From Trachelipus rathkii (lineage: Eukaryota > Arthropoda > Malacostraca > Isopoda > Trachelipodidae): a stretch of 16,807 nucleotides of DNA. The notes beneath the pieces are model-generated. The model was not told the DNA's origin. It worked only from the letters and a program-made list of their open reading frames with translations, and ran no database searches. The stretch is from the NCBI GenBank assembly GCA_015478945.1, contig JABUQX010078361.1:25001-41807 (forward strand), written 5' to 3'. The translations under genes were made by a program, and so were the position numbers. Below are positions 1-8,580 of this stretch, one piece after another; position 1 is the first letter of the stretch, and each line of letters begins with the position of its first letter.

Positions 1-14
1 CTATGTTTTGGGAC

Positions 15-43
15 CTCTTTCTTTCTTTCTTTCTTTCTTTTTT

Positions 44-75
<32 letters not shown>

Positions 76-122
76 TTTTTTTTTTCTTCTTTTTTTCTTC
101 TTCTTCTTCTTCTTCTTCTTCT
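15..122. repeat. (CTTT)n / (CTT)n pyrimidine microsatellite
   Basis: About 70 bases of CTTT units grade through a T-rich stretch into CTT units. The tract ends directly at the first recognisable LINE codon, so it marks the 5' truncation point of the LINE copy that follows. Confidence 0.95.
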
Positions 123-711
123 AGGAGTATTAATTAATAAGGATTTAAAGTTTGCGAAACAATGTGCTGAAGCTGTTAAAAAAGCAAATAAAGCTCTAGG
201 ATTTATTGCCAGAAACTTCGAATATAAATCTAAAAGTATAATAGTTCCTCTCTATAAAACATTAGTTAGACCTCATCTGGAATACGCAGTGCAGTTTTGG
301 AGTCCATACCTCAAAAAGGACATAGAAAAAATTGAAAGAATTCAAAGAAGGGCAACCAAATTAATACCAGAATTGAGAGGTAAATCATACGAGCAACGAC
401 TACGTGAATTAGATATCCATTCTTTAGAGACAAGAAGATTGAGAGGAAAATTAATAGAAGTTTTCAAAATACTAAATAAATTTGACAATATCGATTACAG
501 GCAATTCTTCAGATATAATTTTAATGATGTAACACGAAGTAATGGGCATAAACTTTGTCATAAACGATTTCAAACAAATATAGCAAAGAATTTCTTTACT
601 TACGATGTAATCGAGAAGTGGAATAGTCTTTCTTATGAAATAGTGAACAGCGCTAACATCGATTCATTCAAGAAAAAGTTAGATAAACACTTTAAGGATA
701 TTGGTCTGTGA
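121..711 (+). pseudogene. 5'-truncated non-LTR retrotransposon: C-terminal end of a CR1/Rex-like reverse transcriptase
   Basis: An uninterrupted frame runs from the microsatellite edge to a TGA at 709-711, about 196 residues. I translated it back from the GTG at 289; that GTG is an internal valine codon, not a start. It reads LGVLINKDLKF, then KANKALGFIARNF, then PLYKTLVRPHLEYAVQFWSP, then IERIQRRATKLIPELR, then RRLRGKLIEVFKIL. This series is the region downstream of the catalytic RT core in CR1, Jockey and Rex-type LINE ORF2 proteins. The endonuclease, the YADD core and the rest of the RT are absent, as expected for 5' truncation during target-primed reverse transcription. The open frame suggests a fairly young insertion. 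It cannot move on its own. The LINE class is confident; the clade is not. Confidence 0.85.
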
Positions 712-840
712 ACGTCAATTCAACTCGATTTTATTTTATTCAAATACAAGAATTAGTAGTATCCTGAATATGGTAAAATCAAACTAAAAAAATTGAAATC
801 ATTTAGAAAATGTTATAAGTACAGCGTAAAAAGAATTACA
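712..840 (+). other. probable 3' UTR of the LINE copy
   Basis: AT-rich non-coding sequence lies between the LINE stop codon and the first unit of the tandem array. There is no long poly(A), only a short A7 run near 785. The exact 3' end of the LINE cannot be placed because the tandem array may itself belong to the LINE tail. Confidence 0.45.
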
Positions 841-1195
841 GCTTGTAGTAACTTTGATGTTCATGGCTTGCAAAGTATCCGTTCTAGGATAGTGATATCA
901 TCGATCGCACTTAACCTGTAATAAATAAATAGCTTTGATGTTCACCGCATAGAACATCTGTTACAAATAACTGTAATGAATAACTGTAGTAAGTGGCTTT
1001 GATGTTTATCGCATAGAACATATATGTTCTAAGACTGTGATCTATTCGATCACGCTGAATGGCTGTAGTTGATGGCTTTGATGTTTTCCGCATAGAACAT
1101 ATCTGTTCTAAGACGGTGATCTAATCGATCACACTGAATAACTGTAGTAAATAGGTTTGATGTTCTAAGACGGTGATCTAATCGATCACAACACA
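841..1195. repeat. tandem array of units up to about 80 bp carrying inverted repeats
   Basis: The motif TTTGATGTT recurs at 853, 934, 998, 1077 and 1156, giving spacings of 81, 64, 79 and 79. The better copies continue with CGCATAGAACAT, then TGTTCTAAGACGGTGATC, then a GATCAC arm, then CTGAATAACTGTAGTA. The 64 bp copy lacks the central part, and the copy from 1156 is internally shortened. Units contain two inverted repeats: AGAACAT/ATGTTCT, which is a perfect 16 bp palindrome at 1015-1030, and GTGATC-N5-GATCAC. A more diverged relative may sit at 1224-1275. It is either a minisatellite or a repeated 3' tail of the adjacent LINE. Confidence 0.85.
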
Positions 1196-1382
1196 ATAAA
1201 TAAACAAAAATACTTAACATACTATGATGTTTGTTGCTTAGAAGCAGATCTGCTCTAAGTGAGCAGACTCATATGTTACATAGAAATAGGTAAAATAATA
1301 TACTTATTTCAAAAATACATAACAGTTTTTTTTAATAACAGTAGACACATCCAACAAATTAAATAAACAAAAATACTAAACA
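1195..1382. repeat. diverged repeat copy flanked by 22 bp direct repeats
   Basis: AAATAAACAAAAATACT followed by AAACA or TAACA occurs near 1197-1219 and again at 1361-1382. The two copies bracket about 140 bp that includes a weak relative of the upstream array (GATGTTTGTTGCTTAGAAGCAGATC). The copies could be target-site duplications or remains of a larger tandem unit. Confidence 0.5.
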
Positions 1383-1419
1383 GACTAGCCTTGAGTGGAC
1401 TGTAAAGTCTTTGCTAGTC
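1383..1419. other. nested inverted repeat (potential hairpin)
   Basis: GACTAGC at 1383-1389 pairs with GCTAGTC at 1413-1419. Inside it, GACT at 1398-1401 pairs with AGTC at 1406-1409 around a GTAA loop. The stems are short and no function is implied. Confidence 0.5.
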
Positions 1420-1435
1420 GGTGTTCTGTAGTTCT

Positions 1436-1822
<387 letters not shown>

Positions 1823-1850
1823 TTCACAAAATGTGTGTTCAAATAGGACT

Positions 1851-1961
1851 TAAAGCAGTAAAGCAGTAAAAAAGTAAAGCAGTAAAGCAGAAGCGCACAG
1901 CAAGGTGGAAGAGGGGTTCTGAAGGCTGTTTGCGCTACTGTTTTACCGCTTTACTGCTTTA
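1851..1961. repeat. foldback element: AAAGCAGT-rich inverted repeat
   Basis: The left arm at 1851-1899 holds repeated AAGCAGTA units and ends in AGCGCA. The right arm at 1926-1961 reads, in reverse complement, AAAGCAGTAAAGCGGTAAAA followed by CAGTAGCGCA. The arms match except that the left has about 15 extra bases of the same short unit. The spacer is about 26 bp. The structure sits directly beside the (TTA)n tract. It may be a remnant of a foldback or MITE-like repeat. Confidence 0.7.
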
Positions 1962-1965
1962 GGGT

Positions 1966-2140
1966 AAAAAAAAACATGTTTTTATTAAAAAAATGTTTTT
2001 ATTAAAAGAACATGTTTTTATTAATAAATAAGAACTTTTTAGTAAAAACAATGTTTTTCGGAAACCAAAAATGTTTTTCGAAAACTTTAATAATTAAATA
2101 GATTTTCAATAAATGAAATAAAAATGTTTTAATAAAAATA
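1966..2140. repeat. AT-rich minisatellite with ATGTTTTTATTAAAA units
   Basis: ATGTTTTTATTAAAA-like units recur from about 1975, 1992 and 2010, and looser ATGTTTTTCG(G/A)AAAC units follow at about 2050 and 2070. The first copy includes the palindrome AAAAACATGTTTTT. No coding signal is seen. Confidence 0.7.
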
Positions 2141-2219
2141 AAATGTCGGACTCTCCGTATACGAACTCTGCATACATCCTTGTACAAGGTTTGATATAAC
2201 ATACAATTGACAAGTCGAT

Positions 2220-2990
2220 TGCAAGCTTTGATTCAAGCACAGCAGTATTTAAACTCCCATCCTCATCAGCTTCAATCTAACTCCATGCATGAGTCGATCT
2301 GACTCAAATTCCTTCATCAGTTATGTATTCTGCAATTTATTTCATCTTTTTCCCTACTAACTCCACTCCTCCTGGAAGCTCAAAGACGCCACTGAGAGTT
2401 CTGAAACTATGTTATTCATGTTCTACGTGCTTATAAACATATATATGGACACTAACATTGTATTATAAAACGCATCTTTACTAATCAGGCCCCACACCAG
2501 CACCAGCACCAGCACCAGGAAAAGCACGGGATCCGGCACTGGCTCCGTCGATGGCTCATTTGTACCAAGACAGGAGGCTTCTTTTCGTTCCTTCTTCTTA
2601 ATCCATCTTCCTCAGCTACGTACTCTGTGCTTTTCTTTTGGGTCCAGCTCAAGCACCTGCTCGGGCTCCGGCTCTGGCTCCGGCTCCGGCTCCGGCACTG
2701 CTGCATACAATGACTCATTTGCTCCGTCATACGAGACTTCCTCTTATTCCTTTTTATTTCCTTCCATCATCTTCTTTCGTCTTCATCTGTTACGCATTCA
2801 TTTTATTTCAAGGGAGCCCCCTCCAGGGGGTTCTCAGGCACCTTTGAGGGCTCTAAAACCTTCAATATTGGAATATACGTTATTGAAAATATATATAAGG
2901 ACACCTCATTTGGATTTAAATGCTTATTTCAATGTTGACTTCAGCTCCGACTTCAACTCCAACTCCTGCTCAGACAATCTAAAAAAACTT
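2220..2990. repeat. diverged segmental duplications with hexamer-rich cores
   Basis: A CAG(T/C)TA(T/C)GTA(T/C)TCT-like motif followed by a T-rich run occurs at 2318 and 2613, with a looser match at 2787. A second block (GAGAGTTCTGAAAC at about 2393, GAGGGCTCTAAAAC at about 2847, each followed by an ATATATAT(A)GGACAC stretch) repeats about 454 bp apart. Inside lie (CAGCAC)n at 2493-2518 and (GGCTCC)n at 2665-2698. The Arg/Ser-rich and Ala/Pro-rich peptides readable here come from the hexamers and are not good gene candidates. Confidence 0.6.
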
Positions 2991-2994
2991 AGAA

Positions 2995-3425
2995 TTTAGT
3001 CATTCTGACGGTAAATTCGGTCCCACCAATGTTAGAGACCCATAAGTCGATACATAAATTGCCAAAATATAACAAAGTTAAGGAAATTCCTGAAGCATGT
3101 CTACCTTTGACAAGGATTTCCTTACGTCCATATCCTCAAAGAATGAGACACTTATCTTAGCATAAATAATTTAACACTTAAAGCGTCAAAATCAAACGAT
3201 TTTAGGGAAAATATAGTCATTTTGACCTTCGACTTGGATTCCCTTATGGTTTAGAGTCCATATCTTCAAATAATGTGACGCCTATTTTAGAGAATAATAA
3301 TTTAACACCTAAAGAGTCAATTTCTAGCGATTTCTAAAGAAAATCTAAAGTGATGTCGGCCCTTGACTTGGATTTTCGACTCTAAATTCCCCCCAAAAAA
3401 ATCTTCTCTGGCTCCAAAAGCATAG
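2995..3425. repeat. roughly 122-134 bp tandem repeat, about three to four diverged copies
   Basis: GACAAGGATTTCC at 3109, GACTTGGATTCCC at 3231 and GACTTGGATTTTC at 3365 start successive copies, with spacings of 122 and 134. Each of the first two continues with GTCCATATC(C/T)TCAAA, then ATAATTTAACAC(T/C)TAAAG, then CGATTT and a GTCATTTTGACC-like or related boundary. The sequence from 2995 to 3108 appears to be a weaker copy. No open frame runs through the array. Confidence 0.7.
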
Positions 3426-3471
3426 GATTTCCCGTTCAAGGCTTTAAAATCGGTTAATTTACGAAAATGAA

Positions 3472-3846
<375 letters not shown>

Positions 3847-4224
3847 TAGTTAGACTTGCAAAAAAGTATTGGCCTTCACATAGATACAGCGAAGCGTTTC
3901 CCCGCGCTTTGCTATGAAAATGAGGAGGAGGATGGTTGAGTGAAAGTGAGGCACGTGACGCGAGCAGCATATCAAGATCGCCCTAGGCTTCGCTGCGATT
4001 TGAGCTAGCTTTAGGCTTCATGTTATTTGTTCGAGACTTCTAGTGTATATTTACGCTAAGGCCACAATTCGTTTGTGTTTATGCAATCGTAGCTCTTCTG
4101 TTATATTTAAGCTTTTTTGAGTTACATTGTAACGTTGTTTTAGTACAATTTTTTGCTGTGATTAGGGAATAGTAAATTAGAAATTTAAAATCGAAAGTAT
4201 TTTCTTCGTCTTCAATAAGTTAAA
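3847..4224 (+). other. hAT untranslated leader
   Basis: Mixed-composition non-coding sequence lies between the internal TA tract and the probable transposase start. It contains a segment with CACGTGACGCG near 3952 and a GCTAGCTTTAGGC stretch near 4005. No open frame of note is present and no promoter motif was convincingly identified. Confidence 0.45.
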
Positions 4225-6326
4225 ATGAGTGGTATTGATATTATTGATGAACTGCCTGAAAAATGAACACACATTATTCACTCGAGCATGTTCCACATTA
4301 ATGAGTAAAGATTAAAATATGTGAAAAAATGGTAGGCCTCAGCTATCTCTTCTAGATCTTAAATGTGAACATAAAGAAAAGAGCAAGTTGTATACTAGAT
4401 GTTTTAACGAATAAATACACTATAAGAAATAATTATCTGTGGGTTAGACTGGCTCGAATAAATTTCTTAAAAAAGTTATATGTGATTTCTTGGGCAGCGT
4501 TGCTTTTTTCCACAGATACGAGCCCTTTGGATAAAACAGGTTTTCAGTAAGTTAATTTATTTTGTAACGCTTGGGATAAGACACCAAAAATCTATAAGTC
4601 ACATACGTGCATTTAGCACGTTGCAAACATTTGGCTCTCAAAGGATTGACCATGCACTGAATCTGCCAAAGAAAATTGGTGACAGTCAGCACAATGAAAA
4701 AATGAAAGAAAAGAGAAATGTTTTAAAAAGACTAATCGATGTTGTAGCATTCCTGGGAAAATAAGAATGTGCATTTAGGGCATACGATGAAGCCGAGGAC
4801 TCAAGAAATAAAGGTATGTACAGGGAGCTCTTGGAACTATTAGCAAATTATGATCCAGTAATTGCCAACCATTTAAAAAGCGCAACACTTTTTAAAGGAA
4901 CATCACCTGCAATACAAAATTATTTAATTGATGCAATAGCTAACGAAATTGCAGACAAAATTAGGTCAGAAATATCAGATGCCACATTTGTTGCTCTTTT
5001 GCTTGATGAGACAACTGACGTAATGAATAAAAGTCGGCTGGCAGCAATTGTACGATTTGTAGATAATGAAGGGAATTGTCAGGAGCAATTTTTTGAATTT
5101 CACTGACGTGAGTAAAGACAGAACAGCGCAAGGATTAATGAAACATGTGATTAAAACTGTAGATGATATAAACTGTTCAAAAAAGATAGTAGCGTAAACT
5201 TTTGACGGAGCAGCTGTATTGGCTGATCATGTATCGGGACTACAATCATTGGTAAAGGACAAATATCCATCAGCAACCTTTATTCATTGTTATAGTCACA
5301 GATTGAATTTAGTTTTATCAAAATCCACAAATTCCATAGCAGAATGTAGAGAGCTTTTTAATGCTTTATCTGGAATATGCAGCTTTTTTTCACACCTTAG
5401 TGCCCATACAATTGCTATAAAAATATTTATGGAAAGAAAACTACCAGGAGTGACACCAACTCGGGGGAATTTTTCATCAAGACTTGTATGCACGATCAGC
5501 GAATATAGAGAACATCTCGTCAAGTTCCTTTTACCAATAGAAGAGGAATATGATAATTGGAAAGGTGAAGAAGTAAGTACTGCATCAGGTTTTGTTAATT
5601 TTCTGTGTAAAGCAGAAAAAATTTCCTATTATTATTTTCAAAAAAAAAATATTTGCATTTTCTGACGTTCTACTTGACATTCTTCAAAATAAATGCATGG
5701 ATATTTCTTACTGTACCAATAAAGTGAATGAGTTCTAAAATACTTTACAGAAAATTAAAGAGGATAATTTTGATCTTATATGGGAAGAAGCTGCCAACGA
5801 TGCTGAAGAACCAAGGCCAGAAAAACACAAAAATGATGAATGCTCTTCTTCAAGATACCGTCGACTATTTAGTGAAATTCCCGACTCACTGATGTCTATC
5901 ATTAAATTAAGTTTTGACTCTGAAAAAGATATAAAGTTCGTGTCTTTGTTGGATATCAATAATTTTCTCTCATTTTGCAAAAATTTTCCCCAGAGCCTAT
6001 TATCAGAACTTAAAGAACCGTAATATGATTTCAATTTTGATATACTTTGCCTTAGAATTGAACTAAGTGTGCTATATAGTTCAGATGACTATAAGTAAAA
6101 ACCACTTCACGAAATTACTTATCACATGAAACTGAACAATTTGGACGTTGTATTCACTGAAGTCTACAAACTAGCAGAGCTTGTTTTGACATTTCCATCC
6201 ACAACAGCATATGTTGAAAGAAGCTTCCCTGCTCTGAAGAGAATTAAGACGTATCTCAAAGCTACACAAGGACAAGTTCGATTGAGCAACTTAGCTCTAT
6301 ATCAATTGAAAAGGGAATATTTCTAG
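4225..6326 (+). pseudogene. hAT transposase relic (DUF4371 / ZMYM1-like, with hAT C-terminal dimerisation region)
   Basis: A likely start ATG at 4225 in good context (TTAAAATGAG) opens MSGIDIIDELPEK, then a TGA at 4264. The region 4267-4700 is badly eroded. Clear homology begins around 4720 (LKRLIDVVAFLGK, stop at 4762, AFRAYDEAED) and continues in the same frame with ATLFKGTSPAIQNYL and LLLDETTD. A +1 shift at about 5101 leads to frame 2: TFDGAAVLADHV, HCYSHRLNL, and PTRGNFSSR where the family normally has PTRWNF. A second shift near 5640 leads to the third frame: SDVLLDILQNK, IWEEAA, then FPSTTAYVERSFPALKRIKT, the C-terminal hAT dimerisation motif, ending at 6326. In-frame stops lie at 4762, 5195, 5736, 6021 and 6096. 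The three expected acidic positions (DETTD, FDGA, VERSF) survive, but no functional protein can be made. An intact relative would act in the nucleus by cut-and-paste. Confidence 0.88.
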
Positions 6327-6484
6327 AAATGAAGAAACAGCCTGAAAATTTTTTTTTATGAAAATATCACATTGAAATTTACAGAGGAGAGAAGAATAGA
6401 GTTTCTGTTCAAATAATTGTTCAATTTTTTTTTTAATTGTCGTATCACTAATTTTTCTAATTATACAATTCCATACTTATTTAA
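6327..6484. other. AT-rich non-coding stretch after the hAT relic
   Basis: It holds T and A runs and no open frame. It could be the hAT 3' UTR, or intronic sequence leading to the CTAG acceptor-like site at 6495-6498. Confidence 0.4.
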
Positions 6485-6498
6485 TCTTTAATATCTAG

Positions 6499-6638
6499 AA
6501 CAAGGACTGTGAGGTTACAATGTAATAAAGTAATAATTTCGTGTAATAACCGGCAATCCCCCCCCCCACCATACATTCCATTACTTGAAGAAATCAGAGT
6601 TGCCGGAGCGAACATTCTTGAAATGGACAAAAATCTAG
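6499..6638 (+). CDS. candidate internal exon A of an unidentified gene
   Basis: The frame is open from 6485 to beyond 6638. Its right part reads YIPLLEEIRVAGANILE and then MDKNL, a charged, helix-like peptide without simple-repeat bias. The right edge is CTAG|GTTTGT, a usable donor that leaves one base (G) of the next codon. The left edge is uncertain: the CTAG at 6495-6498 is a possible acceptor, but the first part (CNKVIISCNN followed by a proline run from the C tract at 6558-6567) looks less protein-like and may be hAT end sequence. I do not recognise the protein. It pairs in phase with the segment at 6951-7072. Confidence 0.35.
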
Positions 6639-6659
6639 GTTTGTTTAATATTATAGTTG

Positions 6660-6904
6660 ATATATATATATATATATATAATATATATAGATATATATAT
6701 ATATAAATATTATATATATATATAGTATTATATATATAATTAATATATATATAATTATATAATATATATATATTTTTATATGATATAATAAATACAGAAC
6801 AATTAAATTTTTATATGATATATAAAAATTTTTTATATAAAAAAAATAAATTAAAATAGGAAACATAAATATTTATATATATATAATATATATATATATA
6901 TATA
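6660..6904. repeat. AT-rich repeat, probable intron interior
   Basis: Interrupted (TA)n and TATAA/ATTTTTATATGATATA sequence, with the segment TTTTTATATGATATA present twice near 6773 and 6809. It lies between the two exon-like segments. Confidence 0.85.
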
Positions 6905-6950
6905 ATACCTCGGAATAAAATAAGTTAGTTTATTTGTGTGTTGTATGCAG

Positions 6951-7072
6951 TAGCTCAAGAAAGAAAACAAATTCGATATGAGCTCGGAAAAAATGACCAA
7001 ATTGATAAGGATTCTCATAGTATAAATTTACAACAAAATTTACATTTGCTAACAGCCTTTCTTAGCTCTAAG
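6951..7072 (+). CDS. candidate internal exon B of an unidentified gene
   Basis: It is bounded by an acceptor (TTTGTGTGTTGTATGCAG, ending at 6950) and a strong consensus donor (AAG|GTAAGC at 7073). Its length is 122 nt, that is, two bases plus 40 codons. The two bases (TA) complete a codon with the single G left by exon A, giving Val. The peptide continues AQERKQIRYELGKNDQIDKD and ends in LLTAFLSSK, exactly at the donor. The coiled-coil-like composition is unlike the surrounding transposon relics. I do not recognise the family, and no further exon is convincing downstream. It could be a host gene exon or part of another mobile element. Confidence 0.45.
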
Positions 7073-7763
7073 GTAAGCTTTCTCAACCAATATCCTGGAA
7101 GGATAGCGGCTAATACAAAATTCATTCGTAATAACTAATTTTTTATTATTCTAAATTTATCTTGAAAGAAATCGTAAATATTATTTGGCGGTAAACCAGA
7201 GTAAATGAAATTAATATATTAAAATTAAAATGAAAATATGTATATTTAAATGGAGAGAAAAGGTGATGACGTCATCCACAGATTTCGTAAAATGTATATG
7301 TCTTTCTGCCCCTAGGTTGTTCTATCGGGTGTGTGTGTGTAGTGTATGAGTATTTTTAAGAGGGGTGCGCACGAAGTCACCTAAAACCAAAAACACGTAA
7401 CAATAACAACAGCACAAAGCACCTAAAACAGGTACACCCATATACGTAAGTATACATGTACGTGTCGAACATGTGCACCAACAAAATGATAATAAACTAC
7501 GAAGTAAACCGAAATATTTAGGAGCAAAATAATAGGCTAAAAGGTGCTAAATAAAGAGGCAAAATAAATTAGGAGCCATAGGGAGCCCATATCCTCCATA
7601 TCCAGTACACAAAACCTGTCCTACTAACGAGAAGACATACATGGAATGTCGTCGATGCAGGAGCTAAGGGAAGATTGAGTCTTGGAGGATAGAGGAAGAT
7701 TCAGAACAGTGCAAGTCTCGCTGACAGGATTTTGACCCTTCCTGGGAGCGGCTTAAGTTACAA
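7073..7763. other. unassigned non-coding sequence
   Basis: After the donor-like site at 7073 there is AT-rich DNA, a 12 bp palindrome GATGACGTCATC at 7265-7276, a short (GT)n at 7331-7340 and a mixed-composition stretch to 7763. The piece at 7648-7750 contains ACATGGAATGTC (reads TWNV), which is reminiscent of the start of a LINE endonuclease. I could not extend the match. Confidence 0.4.
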
Positions 7764-7805
<42 letters not shown>

Positions 7806-7884
7806 ATATATATATATATATATATATATCTATCATTATATATATATAATATATATATTATTATATATATATATATTATATATA
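7764..7884. repeat. (TA)n microsatellite, interrupted
   Basis: TA dinucleotides with TAATA and TATCTATCATTA interruptions. It ends just before the first recognisable endonuclease codons of the LINE. Confidence 0.95.
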
Positions 7885-8174
7885 CTGGGAAAAAAGAAAA
7901 AAGAGGAGGAGATAATAGATATCATGAAGAGAAGAAGTTAGATGTGTTGGGGATACGGCGGAACATGAGATGAGGGGATGGGAAAGGTAAAGAATTGGAG
8001 AAGGATTTGTTTGAGTGTAAATAGTGGAGTGAGAGGAAGGAATAAGAAAAGCATGTGTCGGAATTATAGTGGGAAAAAGACTGTCACCATGTATAGCAGA
8101 GAGTAAAAATTATAAATGGGAGGTTGATGATGTGCATGTTGAAGATAGGCCGTATAATGTATAGAATATTCCAG

Positions 8175-8580
8175 GTATATGCACCACAACAAGGGCACTC
8201 AGAAGATGAAAAAACTAGATTATGGAATTGATGGAGAAGAGGTGGGGAGAGGAGGAGGTGGAAGAGGTGCGTGTTTGGAATGGGAGATTTCGACGCTAGA
8301 GTAGGAAAGAAAAGAGAGAGATGGAGAGAGTATGGGGACCAAGATGGAGAAGATACAAGAAACATGGAGGGAGAGGCGTTGATTAATTTTTGTGTGAGAA
8401 ACGATCGAAAAATAATGAACACGTTTTTCAAGCATAGAGAGTCGCATATCTTTACGAGGTATAGATGGAATCAGGTAACGGAACAATTCGATCAAAAATC
8501 GGTGATTTTTGATAGTCTCCGATAAAAGGATGATAAAGAATGTAAAGGTGATCCCGGGAGTGTCCTTGGAGGCGGATCAT
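8175..8580 (+). pseudogene. LINE apurinic-type endonuclease domain, broken
   Basis: This is the best preserved part of the LINE. YAPQQG is followed by a shift into the frame opened at 8271, carrying GDFDARVGKKRERW, DTRNMEGEALINFCVRND and FTRYRWN. A further shift near 8510 is needed to reach VSDKRMIKNVKVIPG and the SLEADHR block, where the family has its terminal Asp-His pair. The order GDFNARVG, then an SVID-type block, then an S-DH block is the usual layout of exonuclease-endonuclease-phosphatase domains in LINEs. The catalytic-type residues D (GDF) and DH are still readable. Confidence 0.8.

Noticed and set aside
1015..1030. AGAACA-N4-TGTTCT as a steroid-receptor response element
   Set aside because: The spacing is four bases where the classical element has three, and the motif is part of a tandem repeat.
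2385..2393. ACGCCACTG as a possible partner for the hAT terminus
   Set aside because: It lies upstream of the 5' end in the wrong place, inside the duplicated block, and the match does not extend beyond nine bases.
2485..2847. Arg/Ser-rich reverse frame and Ala/Pro-rich forward frame resembling an SR protein or a proline-rich linker
   Set aside because: Both come from the same (CAGCAC)n and (GGCTCC)n hexamers. No flanking domain, start context or splice signals are present.
4365..4550. Forward 61-codon frame before the hAT homology
   Set aside because: It lies in the eroded N-terminal part of the hAT relic, shows no domain, and is not in the frame of the downstream homology.
5735..6034. Reverse 99-codon frame opposite the hAT transposase
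   Set aside because: The forward strand carries clear hAT homology here, so the reverse frame is a shadow.
7640..7750. Possible tRNA-derived SINE
   Set aside because: AAGATTGAGTCTTGG is only loosely like a B box, no matching A box was found at the right distance, and no tRNA fold could be drawn.
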